A DNA stretch of 64,000 nt from Myxococcus sp046520405 (GCA_046520405.1 JBKGHI010000014.1:1-64000), one strand, 5' to 3'. Numbered from the stretch's first letter, positions 46,686 through 55,378 are shown. The notes: generated by a model from the letters alone, not told the origin. Made by a program: numbers and translations.

Positions 46686-47267
46686 ATGTCGACGCCCGTG
46701 CCCGACCGTCTCCGCCTGCCCTTCCGCTTCGACATCGCTCCGCTCCAGCACGAGCTCGCGGCCCTGCCCGCCGAGGCGTGGGTTCCCCACTTCAACAAGC
46801 GCGAATACGAGGGCGAGTGGAGTGCCGTCCCCCTGCGTTCCATCGGCGGGCTGGAAGGCCGCATCTACCCGGACCCGACGGGCCGGGAGCGCTACGCGGA
46901 CACACCGCTGCTGGCGCGCTGTCCGGCGTTCCACGCCGTCATGTCCACGTTCCAGTGTCCCATTGGCGCCGCGCGCCTGATGAAGCTCGCGGCCGGCGCG
47001 CGCATCCGCGAACACCGTGACTACAACCTGGGCTACGCGGACGGCGAGGTGCGCCTCCACGTCCCCATCACCACGCACCCCGACGTGGCCTTCTTCCTCG
47101 GCGGAGAGCGCGTCGTGCTCCAACCGGGCGAGTGCTGGTACCTGGATTTCAACCAGCCCCACCGGGTGGACAACCCGAGCGACATCGACCGAGTCCACCT
47201 GGTGCTGGACTGTGACCTGAACGATTGGTTGCGGGACGTCTTCGCGGGAGCCGTGAATGGGCGCTGA
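46686..47267 (+). CDS. Aspartyl/asparaginyl beta-hydroxylase-family dioxygenase
   Basis: 193 residues, the Fe(II)/2-oxoglutarate cupin of the Asp/Asn (or Arg/Pro) hydroxylase family, without the long lumenal regions of eukaryotic AspH. Probable iron ligands are His110 (RIREHRDYN) and His159 (NQPHRVDN); RLHVPITTHPD and VHLVLDCDLNDWL are the other family blocks. It is cytoplasmic, with no signal. It would hydroxylate a peptide or amino-acid side chain, or another small substrate. The start ATG 46686 is about 40 bases after the GGDEF stop. It overlaps the Nif11-type gene by 11 bases; together with the sulfotransferase this makes a tightly coupled three-gene operon. Confidence 0.88.
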   Translation: MSTPVPDRLRLPFRFDIAPLQHELAALPAEAWVPHFNKREYEGEWSAVPLRSIGGLEGRIYPDPTGRERYADTPLLARCPAFHAVMSTFQCPIGAARLMKLAAGARIREHRDYNLGYADGEVRLHVPITTHPDVAFFLGGERVVLQPGECWYLDFNQPHRVDNPSDIDRVHLVLDCDLNDWLRDVFAGAVNGR

Positions 47268-47463
47268 GGCCTTCGAGCGCTTTCGTGTCCGCGTCCTGGA
47301 GGACGCCGCGCTTCAGGACGCGCTGCGGGACACGCCGGACACGGCGGCCTTCGTGGCTCGCGCCATCGAACTGGGAGCGGCGAACTGTTTCCACTTCACG
47401 GCCGAGGACATCCACGAAGCCATGCGCGCCGCCCGCAGGGCCTGGCGGGAGCGGTGGATATGA
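47257..47463 (+). CDS. Nif11-type small protein
   Basis: 68 residues matching the Nif11/nitrile-hydratase-leader-like small domain: an N-terminal helix FERFRVRVLEDAALQDALRD, then AAFVARAIELGAANCFHFTA and EDIHEAMRAARRAWRERW. Nif11 domains serve as leader peptides of some modified peptides (RiPPs). Here the protein ends right after the domain (WRERWI), with no Gly-Gly site and no core segment, so it is not an obvious precursor; it may act as a recruiting subunit. It overlaps the hydroxylase by 11 bases and the sulfotransferase by 4 (ATGA). Its single Cys lies where the family usually has Gly. Confidence 0.78.
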   Translation: MGAEAFERFRVRVLEDAALQDALRDTPDTAAFVARAIELGAANCFHFTAEDIHEAMRAARRAWRERWI

Positions 47464-48452
47464 CGCCGCAGTTGGATGGCTGGGTGCCCGCGCGAATCCA
47501 CGTGGATGCCGGGCAGCTCCGCGTGGACTGGTGCCACATGGGGGCCCAGCGCTACACGGACCCGTTCTTCGACGAGACGCTGGAGCGGCGGCTCCGCCAC
47601 CCGTTCGCCCTGCTCTTCCGGCACCAGACGTCCATGGACGCGCTGGTGGCGCGACAGGCGCGGAAGCCGGGGCTACCGGTGCGAGGGCTCGTCTTCCACA
47701 TGTCCCGGTGCGGCTCCACGCTGGTAGCCCAGCTCCTGGCCGCCCTGCCCCGACACATCATGCTGTCCGAGGCCGGCCCCGTGGACACGGTGCTGCGCGC
47801 GCACCAGCACCTGCCGGGCGTCACGGACGCGCAACGGATTGAATGGCTGCGCGCGGTGGTGGGCGCGCTGGGACAGCAGCGCCATCCAGAGGAGCGCGCG
47901 GTGTTCCTCAAGTTGGACGCGTGGCACGTGCTGGAGCTTCCGTTGCTCCAGCGAGCCTTCCCCGGTGTGCCGTGGATGTTCCTCTATCGAGATCCGGTGG
48001 AGGTCATGGCGTCCCACCAGAACCACCGGGGCGCACACATGCTGCCGGGCCTTCTCAACCCCGCGCACCTGGGCCTGGAGCCCGGGCAGTTGGAAGGCAT
48101 GCCCCTGGATGAATATGGAGCGCGCGTCCTCGCGGCCATCTGTGAGGCGGGGCTGCGGGGCTATCGCGAGAAGTCAGGCGCTGCGCGGCTGCTGGACTAC
48201 CGGCAGCTCCAGCCCGAGGGCCCGCGGGTCCTCACGGAGCTGTTCGGTCTGGAGCTGACGCCCGAGGACATACCGCGACTGCGCGACGTCCTGGAGCGGA
48301 ACGCGAAGAACCCCGTGCTGCCCTTCGAGGATGACACGGAGGAGAAAGCCCGCCGCGTCACCTCGCACGGGCGAGCCCTGGCGGAGCAATGGGGCCGGCC
48401 CATTCATGACGCACTGGAAGCGGAACGGCTGAGGACCGCTCACGAGCCGTAA
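47460..48452 (+). CDS. Sulfotransferase-family protein
   Basis: 330 residues. The 5'-phosphosulfate-binding loop FHMSRCGSTLVA (79-90) is a variant of the usual PRSGTT loop, with the SxCGST form found in a bacterial sulfotransferase subgroup. The 3'-phosphate motif FLYRDPVEVMASH (174-186) is present. The enzyme would move sulfate from PAPS to a hydroxyl or amine group, fitting the adjacent hydroxylase, which can create a hydroxyl acceptor. ATG 47460 overlaps the Nif11 stop; GTG 47454 is an alternative. It is convergent with the DUF6232 gene 23 bases beyond its stop. Acceptor unknown. Confidence 0.85.
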   Translation: MTPQLDGWVPARIHVDAGQLRVDWCHMGAQRYTDPFFDETLERRLRHPFALLFRHQTSMDALVARQARKPGLPVRGLVFHMSRCGSTLVAQLLAALPRHIMLSEAGPVDTVLRAHQHLPGVTDAQRIEWLRAVVGALGQQRHPEERAVFLKLDAWHVLELPLLQRAFPGVPWMFLYRDPVEVMASHQNHRGAHMLPGLLNPAHLGLEPGQLEGMPLDEYGARVLAAICEAGLRGYREKSGAARLLDYRQLQPEGPRVLTELFGLELTPEDIPRLRDVLERNAKNPVLPFEDDTEEKARRVTSHGRALAEQWGRPIHDALEAERLRTAHEP

Positions 48453-48475
48453 ACCGCCGGACCGAACACCTGGGC

Positions 48476-48976
48476 TCAGTACCGCCGCCGAGCCACGACG
48501 GCGTCCTGGATGAGCCCCGCCAGCAGGCCGATGGACTTCGGGTCCTTGCTCGCGCGCACGCGCCACGCACCGGCGCGGGTATGCAGCACCAACCGGTACG
48601 AGTCCTCGGCGAGCACCAGTCGCGCGATGCAGCCGAAGATGACCATGACGACGGCAATCAGCGCGGCCTCGTAGACGCCCTTCCCCGTGGTGCTGGCGAC
48701 GGACAGGGCGGACAGGGCCGGCAGGCCCACGCTCATGCTCAGCCCCAGCGTGGCCAAGACCGGCACCATCCTCGGCGAGCGCCGCACCGACTCCACCCGC
48801 TGCACATCCGCGAGCAGCAGCGTCCTGCCCCGGGCGACCACGCGCTCCGTGGTGACGCGCAGGCCGCTGTCCTGGAACAGCGGCACTTCGGAAGGAGGAG
48901 CGGGCGGCGCCAGGACGGGGCGGTCCGGAAACGCGGGAGTGGCGGGCACCGCGGACACGGCGAGGGGCTCAATCAT
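48476..48976 (-). CDS. DUF6232-like small membrane protein (paralogue)
   Basis: 166 residues. A Pro/Ala-rich N-terminus (1-35) leads to LFQDSGLRVTTERVVARGRT, the same 'v-t-rrV' strand pattern as the gene at 17459, then two hydrophobic helices (about 72-90 and 100-120) and a C-terminal SYRLVLHTRAG strand region. ATG 48976 lies eight bases inside the end of the pseudo-receiver gene, so the two are coupled. Role unknown; presence of two family members in 31 kb suggests an expanded lineage family. Confidence 0.65.
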   Translation of the reverse strand: MIEPLAVSAVPATPAFPDRPVLAPPAPPSEVPLFQDSGLRVTTERVVARGRTLLLADVQRVESVRRSPRMVPVLATLGLSMSVGLPALSALSVASTTGKGVYEAALIAVVMVIFGCIARLVLAEDSYRLVLHTRAGAWRVRASKDPKSIGLLAGLIQDAVVARRRY

Positions 48977-49382
48977 GGGGTGACTCGGAAGTCGGCGGCA
49001 CGGCCCCGCCGGGAGAGATGAACACGGAACTCGGATGACCTGGGACGTGGGCCAGCAACACCCGGCGCAGCTCACCCAGCGGGCGGCCCAGCGCGAAGCA
49101 GTCGCGGGCACCCAGCCGCAGGGCGAGTCCCACCAGCCGCTCATCGGCGAAAGGCACCAGCACGATGATGGGCTCGTGGGGGGCAAGCTCCCGGGCGCGC
49201 TGAAGCTGACGCTGGAGCCCCTCACCCCGCTCGACGTGGACGAGCACGAGGTCCGGCCGTCCACCCGTGGGTGCGCTCAGCTCCAACGCGATGCCCAGCT
49301 CGGCCAGCACGTCCATGAGGAGCGAGCCGAGCGACGCATCTCCTCCGAGCAGGAGGGCACGGGCAATGGACGAGGACTTCAC
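48969..49382 (-). CDS. Pseudo-receiver (degenerate response regulator-like) protein
   Basis: 137 residues with the length and alternating strand-helix pattern of a CheY-like domain (ALLLGGDASLGSLLMDVLAE, DLVLVHVER, IIVLVPFADERLVGLALRLG). The key residues are absent: the phospho-acceptor position is His (VHVER), the acidic pair at strand 1 is reduced to one Asp, and no K-P pair is seen near CFALGRPLG. It probably cannot be phosphorylated and may be a binding module. A short disordered tail follows. It overlaps the DUF6232 gene by eight bases. The 121 bases upstream hold no clear promoter. Confidence 0.55.
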   Translation of the reverse strand: MKSSSIARALLLGGDASLGSLLMDVLAELGIALELSAPTGGRPDLVLVHVERGEGLQRQLQRARELAPHEPIIVLVPFADERLVGLALRLGARDCFALGRPLGELRRVLLAHVPGHPSSVFISPGGAVPPTSESPHD

Positions 49383-49503
49383 GTTGCAACATCAAGCAAT
49401 GCCCATGCCCACGGGCTCCGCCCTGAGAGTCCCCGCGGCCCCTGGGCGAACCGTTGCATCACGCCATGCGGCCATGGCGGATTACCACGGTGCTCCGGGC
49501 GCC

Positions 49504-50862
49504 CTACCCGCGCTCGCGCTCACGGCGGTGGATGGTGGACACATCGATGCCGAGCACCTCCGCCGCGCGCGTCTTGTTCCCGCCGCAGCGTGTCACCATC
49601 CAGGTGATGTACTCCGCCTCCAGCCGCCGCAGCGGCCACAGGGCGTGCTGCGCCATCACCAGCGGCTGCACTTCCGGTGACTCAGGTGGCAGGTGTGGGC
49701 GCAGCTCCTCCAGCCCCACGACCTCGCTCGTCACCATCACCGCGAGCCGCTCTATCAGGTTCTCCAGCTCGCGCACGTTTCCCGGCCACGGCAAGGTCGC
49801 CAGCGCGGCCACCGCTTCTGGAGACAGCGACTGCATCCGGGCGCGCGGGTTGCGAGCCCGGGCGCGGGCCGTGAAGTGCTCCACCAGCAAGGGGATGTCC
49901 TCGCGCCGCTCCGACAGCGGAGGTAACAGGAGCGTGACGACGTTCAGCCGGTAGAAGAGGTCCGCGCGGAAGCGGCCCTCGCGCACCCGGGCATCCAGGT
50001 CCTGGTGGGTGGCGGCGATGACGCGCACGTCCACGGTGCGGCTGCCATCGGCGCCCACCGCGCGCACCTCCCCGTCCTCCAGGACGCGCAGCAGGCGGGC
50101 CTGGAGCTCCACCGGCATGTCGCCAATCTCGTCGAGGAACAGCGTGCCGCCGTCCGCCTCCACGAAGAGGCCCCGCCGGGCGTGGGTGGCGCCGGTGAAG
50201 GCGCCCTTGAGGTGGCCGAACAGCTCGCTCTCCAGCAGGTCGTGCGGCAGCGCGGTGCAGTTGATGGCCACGAACGGCCCGGAGGCCCGAGGCCCCTGGA
50301 AGTGCAGCGCGCGGGCCACCAGCTCCTTGCCCGTGCCGCTCGGTCCCCGCAGCAACACCGCCGCCTGGGCATGGGCGACGCGGTCGATGAGTTCGTAGAG
50401 GTGGAGCATCGCCGCGCTGCGGCCCACCAGCGCGCCCAGCCCGCTGCGTTCGGTGGCGGCCCGCCGCAGCACCCGGTTCTCCGCCTGGAGCCGGCGCTCC
50501 TTGAACGCGCGCTCCAGGAAGAGCAGCACCTCGTCCAGCCGGAAGGGCTTGGTGAAGTAGTGGTACGCGCCGCGCCGCATCGCCTCCACGGCGCTCTCCA
50601 CGCCGCCAAAGGCCGTCATCATCAACACGGGAATCTCCGCGTTGTGCGCCCGCACGGCCTCCAGCACGTCCAGGCCGTCCACGCCTTCCATGCGCAAGTC
50701 ACACAACACGGCGTCGTACACCTGCGCGCGCACCATCCGGATGGCCTCTTCCCCGCCCGTGGCCAGGTCCACGACATAGCCCGCGTCCGTGAGGGGCTCG
50801 CGCAGCATGAGGCCCATCTCCACGTGGTCGTCGACGACCAGGATGCGTCCTTCAACCGACAT
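49504..50862 (-). CDS. NtrC-family sigma-54 response regulator
   Basis: 452 residues: receiver (D55 in LCDLRMEGVDG, K104 region YFTKPFRL), AAA+ with Walker A GPSGTGKE, intact GAFTGA in HLKGAFTGATHAR, Walker B LFLDEIGD, and a C-terminal Fis-type helix-turn-helix (NKTRAAEVLGIDVSTIHRRE). ATG 50862 overlaps the kinase gene by 11 bases, so the two form one two-component pair. The target promoters are not evident; the neighbouring downstream genes lack a clear -24/-12 element. Confidence 0.93.
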   Translation of the reverse strand: MSVEGRILVVDDHVEMGLMLREPLTDAGYVVDLATGGEEAIRMVRAQVYDAVLCDLRMEGVDGLDVLEAVRAHNAEIPVLMMTAFGGVESAVEAMRRGAYHYFTKPFRLDEVLLFLERAFKERRLQAENRVLRRAATERSGLGALVGRSAAMLHLYELIDRVAHAQAAVLLRGPSGTGKELVARALHFQGPRASGPFVAINCTALPHDLLESELFGHLKGAFTGATHARRGLFVEADGGTLFLDEIGDMPVELQARLLRVLEDGEVRAVGADGSRTVDVRVIAATHQDLDARVREGRFRADLFYRLNVVTLLLPPLSERREDIPLLVEHFTARARARNPRARMQSLSPEAVAALATLPWPGNVRELENLIERLAVMVTSEVVGLEELRPHLPPESPEVQPLVMAQHALWPLRRLEAEYITWMVTRCGGNKTRAAEVLGIDVSTIHRRERERG

Positions 50863-52960
50863 ACCGCTCCTCCGCGCTGGGCTTCGCGACGGGCCAGAAC
50901 ACGGTGACGCAGGTGCCCCGCCCCTCCTCGCTCTCCAGCTCCAGCCGGCCACCATGGTTGCGCACGACGTGGGCCACCATCGTCAGGCCCAACCCCGTGC
51001 CCTGTCCCCGCTTCTTGGTGGTGAAGAAGGGGTCGAAGACTTGATTGAGATGCTCGCGGGGAATGCCACAGCCGTCGTCGCGGACGGTGAGCGCCATCAA
51101 GCCCCACGGCTCCGACTCCGGGAGCGCCGCGCTCAGCGTCACCTGCCCGCCCTCGCCACACGCATGACAGGCGTTGAGCGCCAGATTCACCAGCACCTGC
51201 TCGAGCTGGTCCGGGTCCGCCGCCAGCGGCGGCAGCGACTCCGGCACCGTCACCTCGAAGCGCACCCCGCGCCGCTCCACCTCCATGCGCAGCAGCTCCT
51301 GGACATCGCGGAGGATGACGTTCAGCGGCACCGGCCGCACCGCCGTGGGCTGGAGGCGTGAGAAGTCCAGGAGCTGCCGCAGCGTGCGGCTCACCCGGTC
51401 AATCTGCTCGATGATGACGGCGATGCCGGGGCCCTGGGGGTGCTCCTTCCCCAGCTTGCTCAGCACGTACTCCGCGCGCCCGCGCACCACGCCCAGGGGC
51501 GTTCCAATCTCGTGCGCGATGCCAGCGGCGAGCACCCCCACCGTGGCCAGCTTCTCCGCGCGGAGCAACTGCGTCTCCAGCGCGCGCACGTTGCTCAAGT
51601 CCTCCACCACCAGCAGCGTCTGGACCTCCGGGTGACGCGCCTCCAGCGGCACGGCGTGGAGGTTGAACCGGCCCTCTTCGCCGAACAGCACCAGCGTCTC
51701 ACCCAGGATGCTGTGGGCGCGCGACTCACCGGCGGCGGCCGCCACCAGGGCGCGAATCCGCGACACCACCGGGGCGGGCGCCTGGGGAAACGCCGTCTCC
51801 AGCGGCGCGCCAATGGCGTCCGGTGGCATGCGCGTGCGCAGCACCTGATTCACCGCGCTGATGCGCCCGTCCACCGTGAGCGCCAGGACACCCGAGGGAA
51901 TGTGGTCGAGAATCTTCTGCGTCTTGTCGTGCAGGTGCGCCAACTGGTCCGCGTGCTGGCGGCTCTCCCGCAGCGCCCCGGCGCGCCGCTGCGCCAGCAC
52001 CACGTACACGGCGAACGTCACCAGGAAGAGCGCCACCAGCAACGCCGCGGCCAGCAGGCGCCAGATGAGCGCCTGCTGATGCGCGCGCAGCGTCGCGGTG
52101 GACACCAGCGTGGCCGCGGACCAGTGACTGCCACCTCGAACGCGGATGGGGGTGAAGACGGCGATGGCCTCCGAGCGCCCCAGGCCCAGCCGCTCCGCCT
52201 CCTCCGCGCGCAGGGGCAGCGAGCCGCGCTCCCCCTCGCGCATGCGCGCGACCAGCTCCCGGAAGCCCGGCACCAGCGAGCCCTCCACCTCAAGCCTCTT
52301 GAACCAGTCCGCCAGCGTGGCGTCCGTGGCGGTGGTCGGCAGGCCATGCGCGCCCAGCAACAACAGCCGCGCATCCGGGTCCGACGTGACGATGCGCAGC
52401 GGCGTGAAGAAGGACGCCGTGTCCACCAGCACCGCCACCGCGCCCGAGAGCCGGCCATCGTCATCCACGGGCAGCGCGGTGGCCATGACGCGCAACGAAT
52501 CCGAGCCCTCATCCACCACCGGCGGCGACATGGTGACATCCCCCGGGGGACGCAGCAGCGCGCGCCGGGCCACCTCGGCCATCTGCGCCAACACCGGAGC
52601 CCGCGCCACCTGCTTGCCCATGCGCCGGTCCAGCATGCGCAGCCACTCCTTGCCACTGGCGTCGTAGGCGATGATGACCTTGTACTGGCCCACCGCCTCC
52701 AACAGGGCGCGCATCTCGCGCCGGTGCTCCGCCAGGGTGCCGGGCTGGGACATCAGCTCGCCGGCGAAGCGCAGGTCCTCCGCCACGTCCTCCAGCGTCT
52801 CCGCCACCCCGCGTGTGGCCTCGTCGAGCTGGGCCTGGCGCTCCACCGCGAACTGCCGCGTCTGGGCCTCCCGGTTGCGCTCCAACAGGGTGAAAACCCC
52901 CACCCCCACCGTGGTGAGGGCGACACAGAGCAGCAGGATGGGAACGAGCGCGTACCGCAT
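50852..52960 (-). CDS. Membrane histidine kinase with dCache-like sensor and PAS
   Basis: 702 residues. TM1 (about 5-24), a periplasmic region of about 280 residues with a dCache/double-PAS-like pattern (YDASGKEWLRMLDRRMGK, FFTPLRIVTSDPDARLLLLG), TM2 (about 303-325: LIWRLLAAALLVALFLVTF), a cytoplasmic PAS (about 350-455), HisKA (AAGIAHEIGTPLGVVRG) and HATPase (NLALNACHACGEGG, RDDGCGIP, GTGLGLTMV). It senses an external signal and phosphorylates the overlapping NtrC-type regulator. The start ATG 52960 gives a clean TM1. It is divergent from the aib locus. Confidence 0.93.
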   Translation of the reverse strand: MRYALVPILLLCVALTTVGVGVFTLLERNREAQTRQFAVERQAQLDEATRGVAETLEDVAEDLRFAGELMSQPGTLAEHRREMRALLEAVGQYKVIIAYDASGKEWLRMLDRRMGKQVARAPVLAQMAEVARRALLRPPGDVTMSPPVVDEGSDSLRVMATALPVDDDGRLSGAVAVLVDTASFFTPLRIVTSDPDARLLLLGAHGLPTTATDATLADWFKRLEVEGSLVPGFRELVARMREGERGSLPLRAEEAERLGLGRSEAIAVFTPIRVRGGSHWSAATLVSTATLRAHQQALIWRLLAAALLVALFLVTFAVYVVLAQRRAGALRESRQHADQLAHLHDKTQKILDHIPSGVLALTVDGRISAVNQVLRTRMPPDAIGAPLETAFPQAPAPVVSRIRALVAAAAGESRAHSILGETLVLFGEEGRFNLHAVPLEARHPEVQTLLVVEDLSNVRALETQLLRAEKLATVGVLAAGIAHEIGTPLGVVRGRAEYVLSKLGKEHPQGPGIAVIIEQIDRVSRTLRQLLDFSRLQPTAVRPVPLNVILRDVQELLRMEVERRGVRFEVTVPESLPPLAADPDQLEQVLVNLALNACHACGEGGQVTLSAALPESEPWGLMALTVRDDGCGIPREHLNQVFDPFFTTKKRGQGTGLGLTMVAHVVRNHGGRLELESEEGRGTCVTVFWPVAKPSAEERYVG

Positions 52961-53052
52961 GGCCCCGGGAGTCTAATCCCCACGAGGTCCCCAACCCCTT
53001 GAAATAGCAGGGAAATCAGGAGGCCCGCCGGGCAAGGGGCCAACTTTGGCGA

Positions 53053-53058
53053 TTGACA
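53053..53058 (+). promoter_or_regulatory. -35 element of aib operon promoter
   Basis: Consensus TTGACA, 61 bases before the aibR ATG. A -10 placed 17-18 bp downstream would fall within the AibR palindrome (53078-53095), so bound repressor should block it. The -10 itself is poor. Confidence 0.5.
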
Positions 53059-53077
53059 CTCCGCGTCGAGCGCTGCT

Positions 53078-53095
53078 ACCTACCGGTCGGTAGGT
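53078..53095. promoter_or_regulatory. AibR operator palindrome
   Basis: Perfect 8-2-8 palindrome, ACCTACCG-GT-CGGTAGGT, 18 bases ahead of the aibR ATG. Known for Myxococcus xanthus: AibR, a TetR-type regulator, represses its operon and responds to isovaleryl-CoA. The site has the length and symmetry expected for a TetR dimer or dimer pair. Confidence 0.8.
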
Positions 53096-53113
53096 TCCAG
53101 AGGAGGAGCAGAC

Positions 53114-53800
53114 ATGACGAACGCTGGAGGACGGAAGCCGGACGAGGGCGAGCGCTACCGAGCCATCCTGGAGACGGCAGCTCGGCTCATCTGCGACCGG
53201 GGGTACGAGGGCACGTCGATGCAGGAGATCGCCGCCGCGTGCCGCATGACGAAGGCGGGCCTCTACCACCACATCCAGAACAAGGAGCAGCTCCTCTTCG
53301 CCATCATGAACTACGGGATGGACCTGTTCGAGGAGCAGGTCCTCTCGCGCGTGCAGGACATCGCGAACCCGGTGGAGCGGCTCCGCGCGTGCATGCGCCA
53401 CAACATCCTGCTGGTGACGCGGGGGTGGAGCAAGGAGGTCATCATCATCCTCCACGAGCACGCCACGCTCACCGGCGAGACGCGCGCCTTCATCGACGCC
53501 CGGAAGAAGAAGTACGTGGACTTCCTGGAGGAGGCCTTCGCGCAGGCCTCGCAGCAGGGCCTCATCCGCCCCGTGGACCCGACGGTGGGCGCCTTCTCGT
53601 TCCTGGGGATGGTGCTGTGGATCTACAAGTGGTTCAAGCCGGACGGGCGCCTCACGGACGAGCAGATCGCCGACGGCATGGTGGACATGCTGTTCCCGCC
53701 CCTCGCCGCCGCCGGTGACGCCTCCGGACAGGGGGGCGCCTCCCCGCTGCGCATGGTGCCTCGCGCATCGGCCACCGGCACCGATTCGGAGGACGCATGA
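53114..53800 (+). CDS. aibR: TetR-type regulator of isovaleryl-CoA biosynthesis operon
   Basis: 228 residues. The TetR helix-turn-helix is AARLICDRGYEGTSMQEIAA followed by CRMTKAGLYHHIQNKEQLL. The C-terminal helical domain resembles acyl-CoA-responsive TetR proteins, and a low-complexity tail ends the protein. The identification rests on position: it is the first gene of the five-gene set aibR-aibA-aibB-aibC-mvaS. AGGAGGAG lies 6-13 bases before ATG 53114. The operator palindrome overlaps the promoter, so autorepression is expected, with isovaleryl-CoA as inducer or corepressor as known in M. xanthus. It overlaps aibA by four bases. Confidence 0.88.
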   Translation: MTNAGGRKPDEGERYRAILETAARLICDRGYEGTSMQEIAAACRMTKAGLYHHIQNKEQLLFAIMNYGMDLFEEQVLSRVQDIANPVERLRACMRHNILLVTRGWSKEVIIILHEHATLTGETRAFIDARKKKYVDFLEEAFAQASQQGLIRPVDPTVGAFSFLGMVLWIYKWFKPDGRLTDEQIADGMVDMLFPPLAAAGDASGQGGASPLRMVPRASATGTDSEDA

Positions 53801-54594
53801 AGACGGCGCGCTGGTGTTCGCTGGAGGAGGCGGTGGCCTCCATTCCGGATGGCGCGTCGCTGGCCACCGGCGGCTTCATGCTGGGCCGCGCGCCCATGGC
53901 GCTGGTGATGGAGATCATCGCCCAGGGCAAGCGCGACCTGGGCCTCATCTCCCTGCCCAACCCGCTGCCCGCGGAGCTCCTCGTCGCCGGGGGCTGCCTG
54001 GGCACGCTGGAGATTGCCTTTGGCGCGCTGAGCCTCCAGGGCCGCGTGCGGCCCATGCCCTGCCTCAAGCGGGCCATGGAGCAAGGCACGCTTTCCTGGC
54101 GTGAACATGACGGCTACCGCGTCGTCCAGCGGCTGCGCGCCGCGTCCATGGGGCTGCCCTTCATCCCCGCGCCGGACGCGGAGGTGTCCGGACTTGCGCA
54201 GTCGGAGCCGCCGCCCACGGTGGAGGACCCCTTCACCGGCCAGCGCGTGGCGGTGGAGCCGGCCTTCTATCCGGACGTGGCGTTGATTCACGCGCGCGCC
54301 GCGGACGAGCGCGGCAACCTCTACATGGAGGACCCCACCACGGACCTGCTGGTGGCGGGCGCGGCGAAGCGGGTGATTGCCACGGTGGAGGAGCGGGTGG
54401 CGAAGCTGCCTCGCGCCACCCTGCCCGGCTTCCAGGTGGACCGCATCGTGCTGGCCCCCGGCGGCGCGCTGCCCACCGGCTGCGCGGGGCTCTACCCCCA
54501 CGACGACGCGATGCTGGCCCGCTACCTGTCGCTGGCCGAGACGGGCCGCGAGGCGGAGTTCCTGGCGACGGTGCTGACGCGGAGGGCGGCATGA
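53797..54594 (+). CDS. aibA: 3-methylglutaconyl-CoA decarboxylase subunit A (CoA-transferase fold)
   Basis: 265 residues with a class I CoA-transferase alpha-like fold: SLEEAVASIPDGASLATGGF, then DLGLISLPNPLPAELLVAGG, and later PDVALIHARAADERGNLYME. In myxobacteria AibA/AibB, although built like a CoA-transferase, decarboxylates 3-methylglutaconyl-CoA to 3,3-dimethylacrylyl-CoA, a step from HMG-CoA to isovaleryl-CoA when leucine breakdown is limiting. The ATG overlaps the aibR stop and its own stop overlaps aibB (both ATGA), as expected for subunits of one complex. Confidence 0.9.
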   Translation: MKTARWCSLEEAVASIPDGASLATGGFMLGRAPMALVMEIIAQGKRDLGLISLPNPLPAELLVAGGCLGTLEIAFGALSLQGRVRPMPCLKRAMEQGTLSWREHDGYRVVQRLRAASMGLPFIPAPDAEVSGLAQSEPPPTVEDPFTGQRVAVEPAFYPDVALIHARAADERGNLYMEDPTTDLLVAGAAKRVIATVEERVAKLPRATLPGFQVDRIVLAPGGALPTGCAGLYPHDDAMLARYLSLAETGREAEFLATVLTRRAA

Positions 54595-55331
54595 GCGCGG
54601 CGCTGGACATCACCCCGGCGGAGACCGTGGTCTCCCTGCTGGCGCGACAGATTGATGACGGCGGCGTGGTGGCCACGGGCGTGGCGTCCCCGCTGGCCAT
54701 CCTGGCCATCGCCGTGGCGCGGGCGACGCATGCGCCGGGCCTGACGTACCTGGCCTGCGTGGGCTCGCTGGACCCGGAGATTCCCACGCTGCTGCCCTCC
54801 TCCGAGGACCTGGGCTACCTGGACGGCCGGTCCGCGGAGATCACCATCCCGGACCTGTTCGACCACGCGCGGCGCGGCCGGGTGGACACCGTCTTCTTCG
54901 GCGCCGCCGAGGTGGATGCGGAAGGCCGCACCAACATGACGGCCAGCGGCAGCCTGGACAAGCCACGGACGAAGTTCCCCGGCGTGGCGGGCGCGGCGAC
55001 GCTGCGTCAGTGGGTGCGCCGGCCCGTGTTGCTGGTGCCGCGCCAGTCGCGCCGCAACCTCGTGCCGGAGGTGCAGGTGGCCACCACGCGCGACCCGCGC
55101 CGCCCGGTGACGCTCATCTCCGACCTGGGCGTGTTCGAGCTGGGCGCGTCCGGCGCACGGCTGCTGGCGCGCCACCCGTGGGCCTCGGAAGAGCGCATCG
55201 CGGAGCGCACGGGCTTCGCCTTCCAGGTCTCCGAAGCGCTGTCCGTCACCTCGCTGCCGGACGCCCGCACGGTGGCGGCCATTCGCGCCATCGACCCGCA
55301 CGGCTACCGCGACGCGCTCGTCGGGGCCTGA
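54591..55331 (+). CDS. aibB: 3-methylglutaconyl-CoA decarboxylase subunit B (CoA-transferase fold)
   Basis: 246 residues with the beta-like fold of class I CoA-transferases (LLARQIDDGGVVATGVASPL; DTVFFGAAEVDAEGRTNM). The catalytic Glu of true CoA-transferases is not evident in the usual SENG/EN-type motif. Instead Cys56 (LTYLACVGS) occupies the active-site region, matching the residue I recall as important for the M. xanthus AibB decarboxylase. Together with AibA it forms the decarboxylase. The stop is 47 bases ahead of aibC. Confidence 0.9.
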   Translation: MSAALDITPAETVVSLLARQIDDGGVVATGVASPLAILAIAVARATHAPGLTYLACVGSLDPEIPTLLPSSEDLGYLDGRSAEITIPDLFDHARRGRVDTVFFGAAEVDAEGRTNMTASGSLDKPRTKFPGVAGAATLRQWVRRPVLLVPRQSRRNLVPEVQVATTRDPRRPVTLISDLGVFELGASGARLLARHPWASEERIAERTGFAFQVSEALSVTSLPDARTVAAIRAIDPHGYRDALVGA

Positions 55332-55378
55332 GCAGACCCGTTCCCTTTCCTGACCTTGAGATGCATGGAGGCCCCCAG

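Noticed and set aside
47257..47463. Nif11 protein as a RiPP precursor
   Set aside because: No Gly-Gly cleavage site and no residues after the domain to act as a core peptide; treated as a small partner protein.
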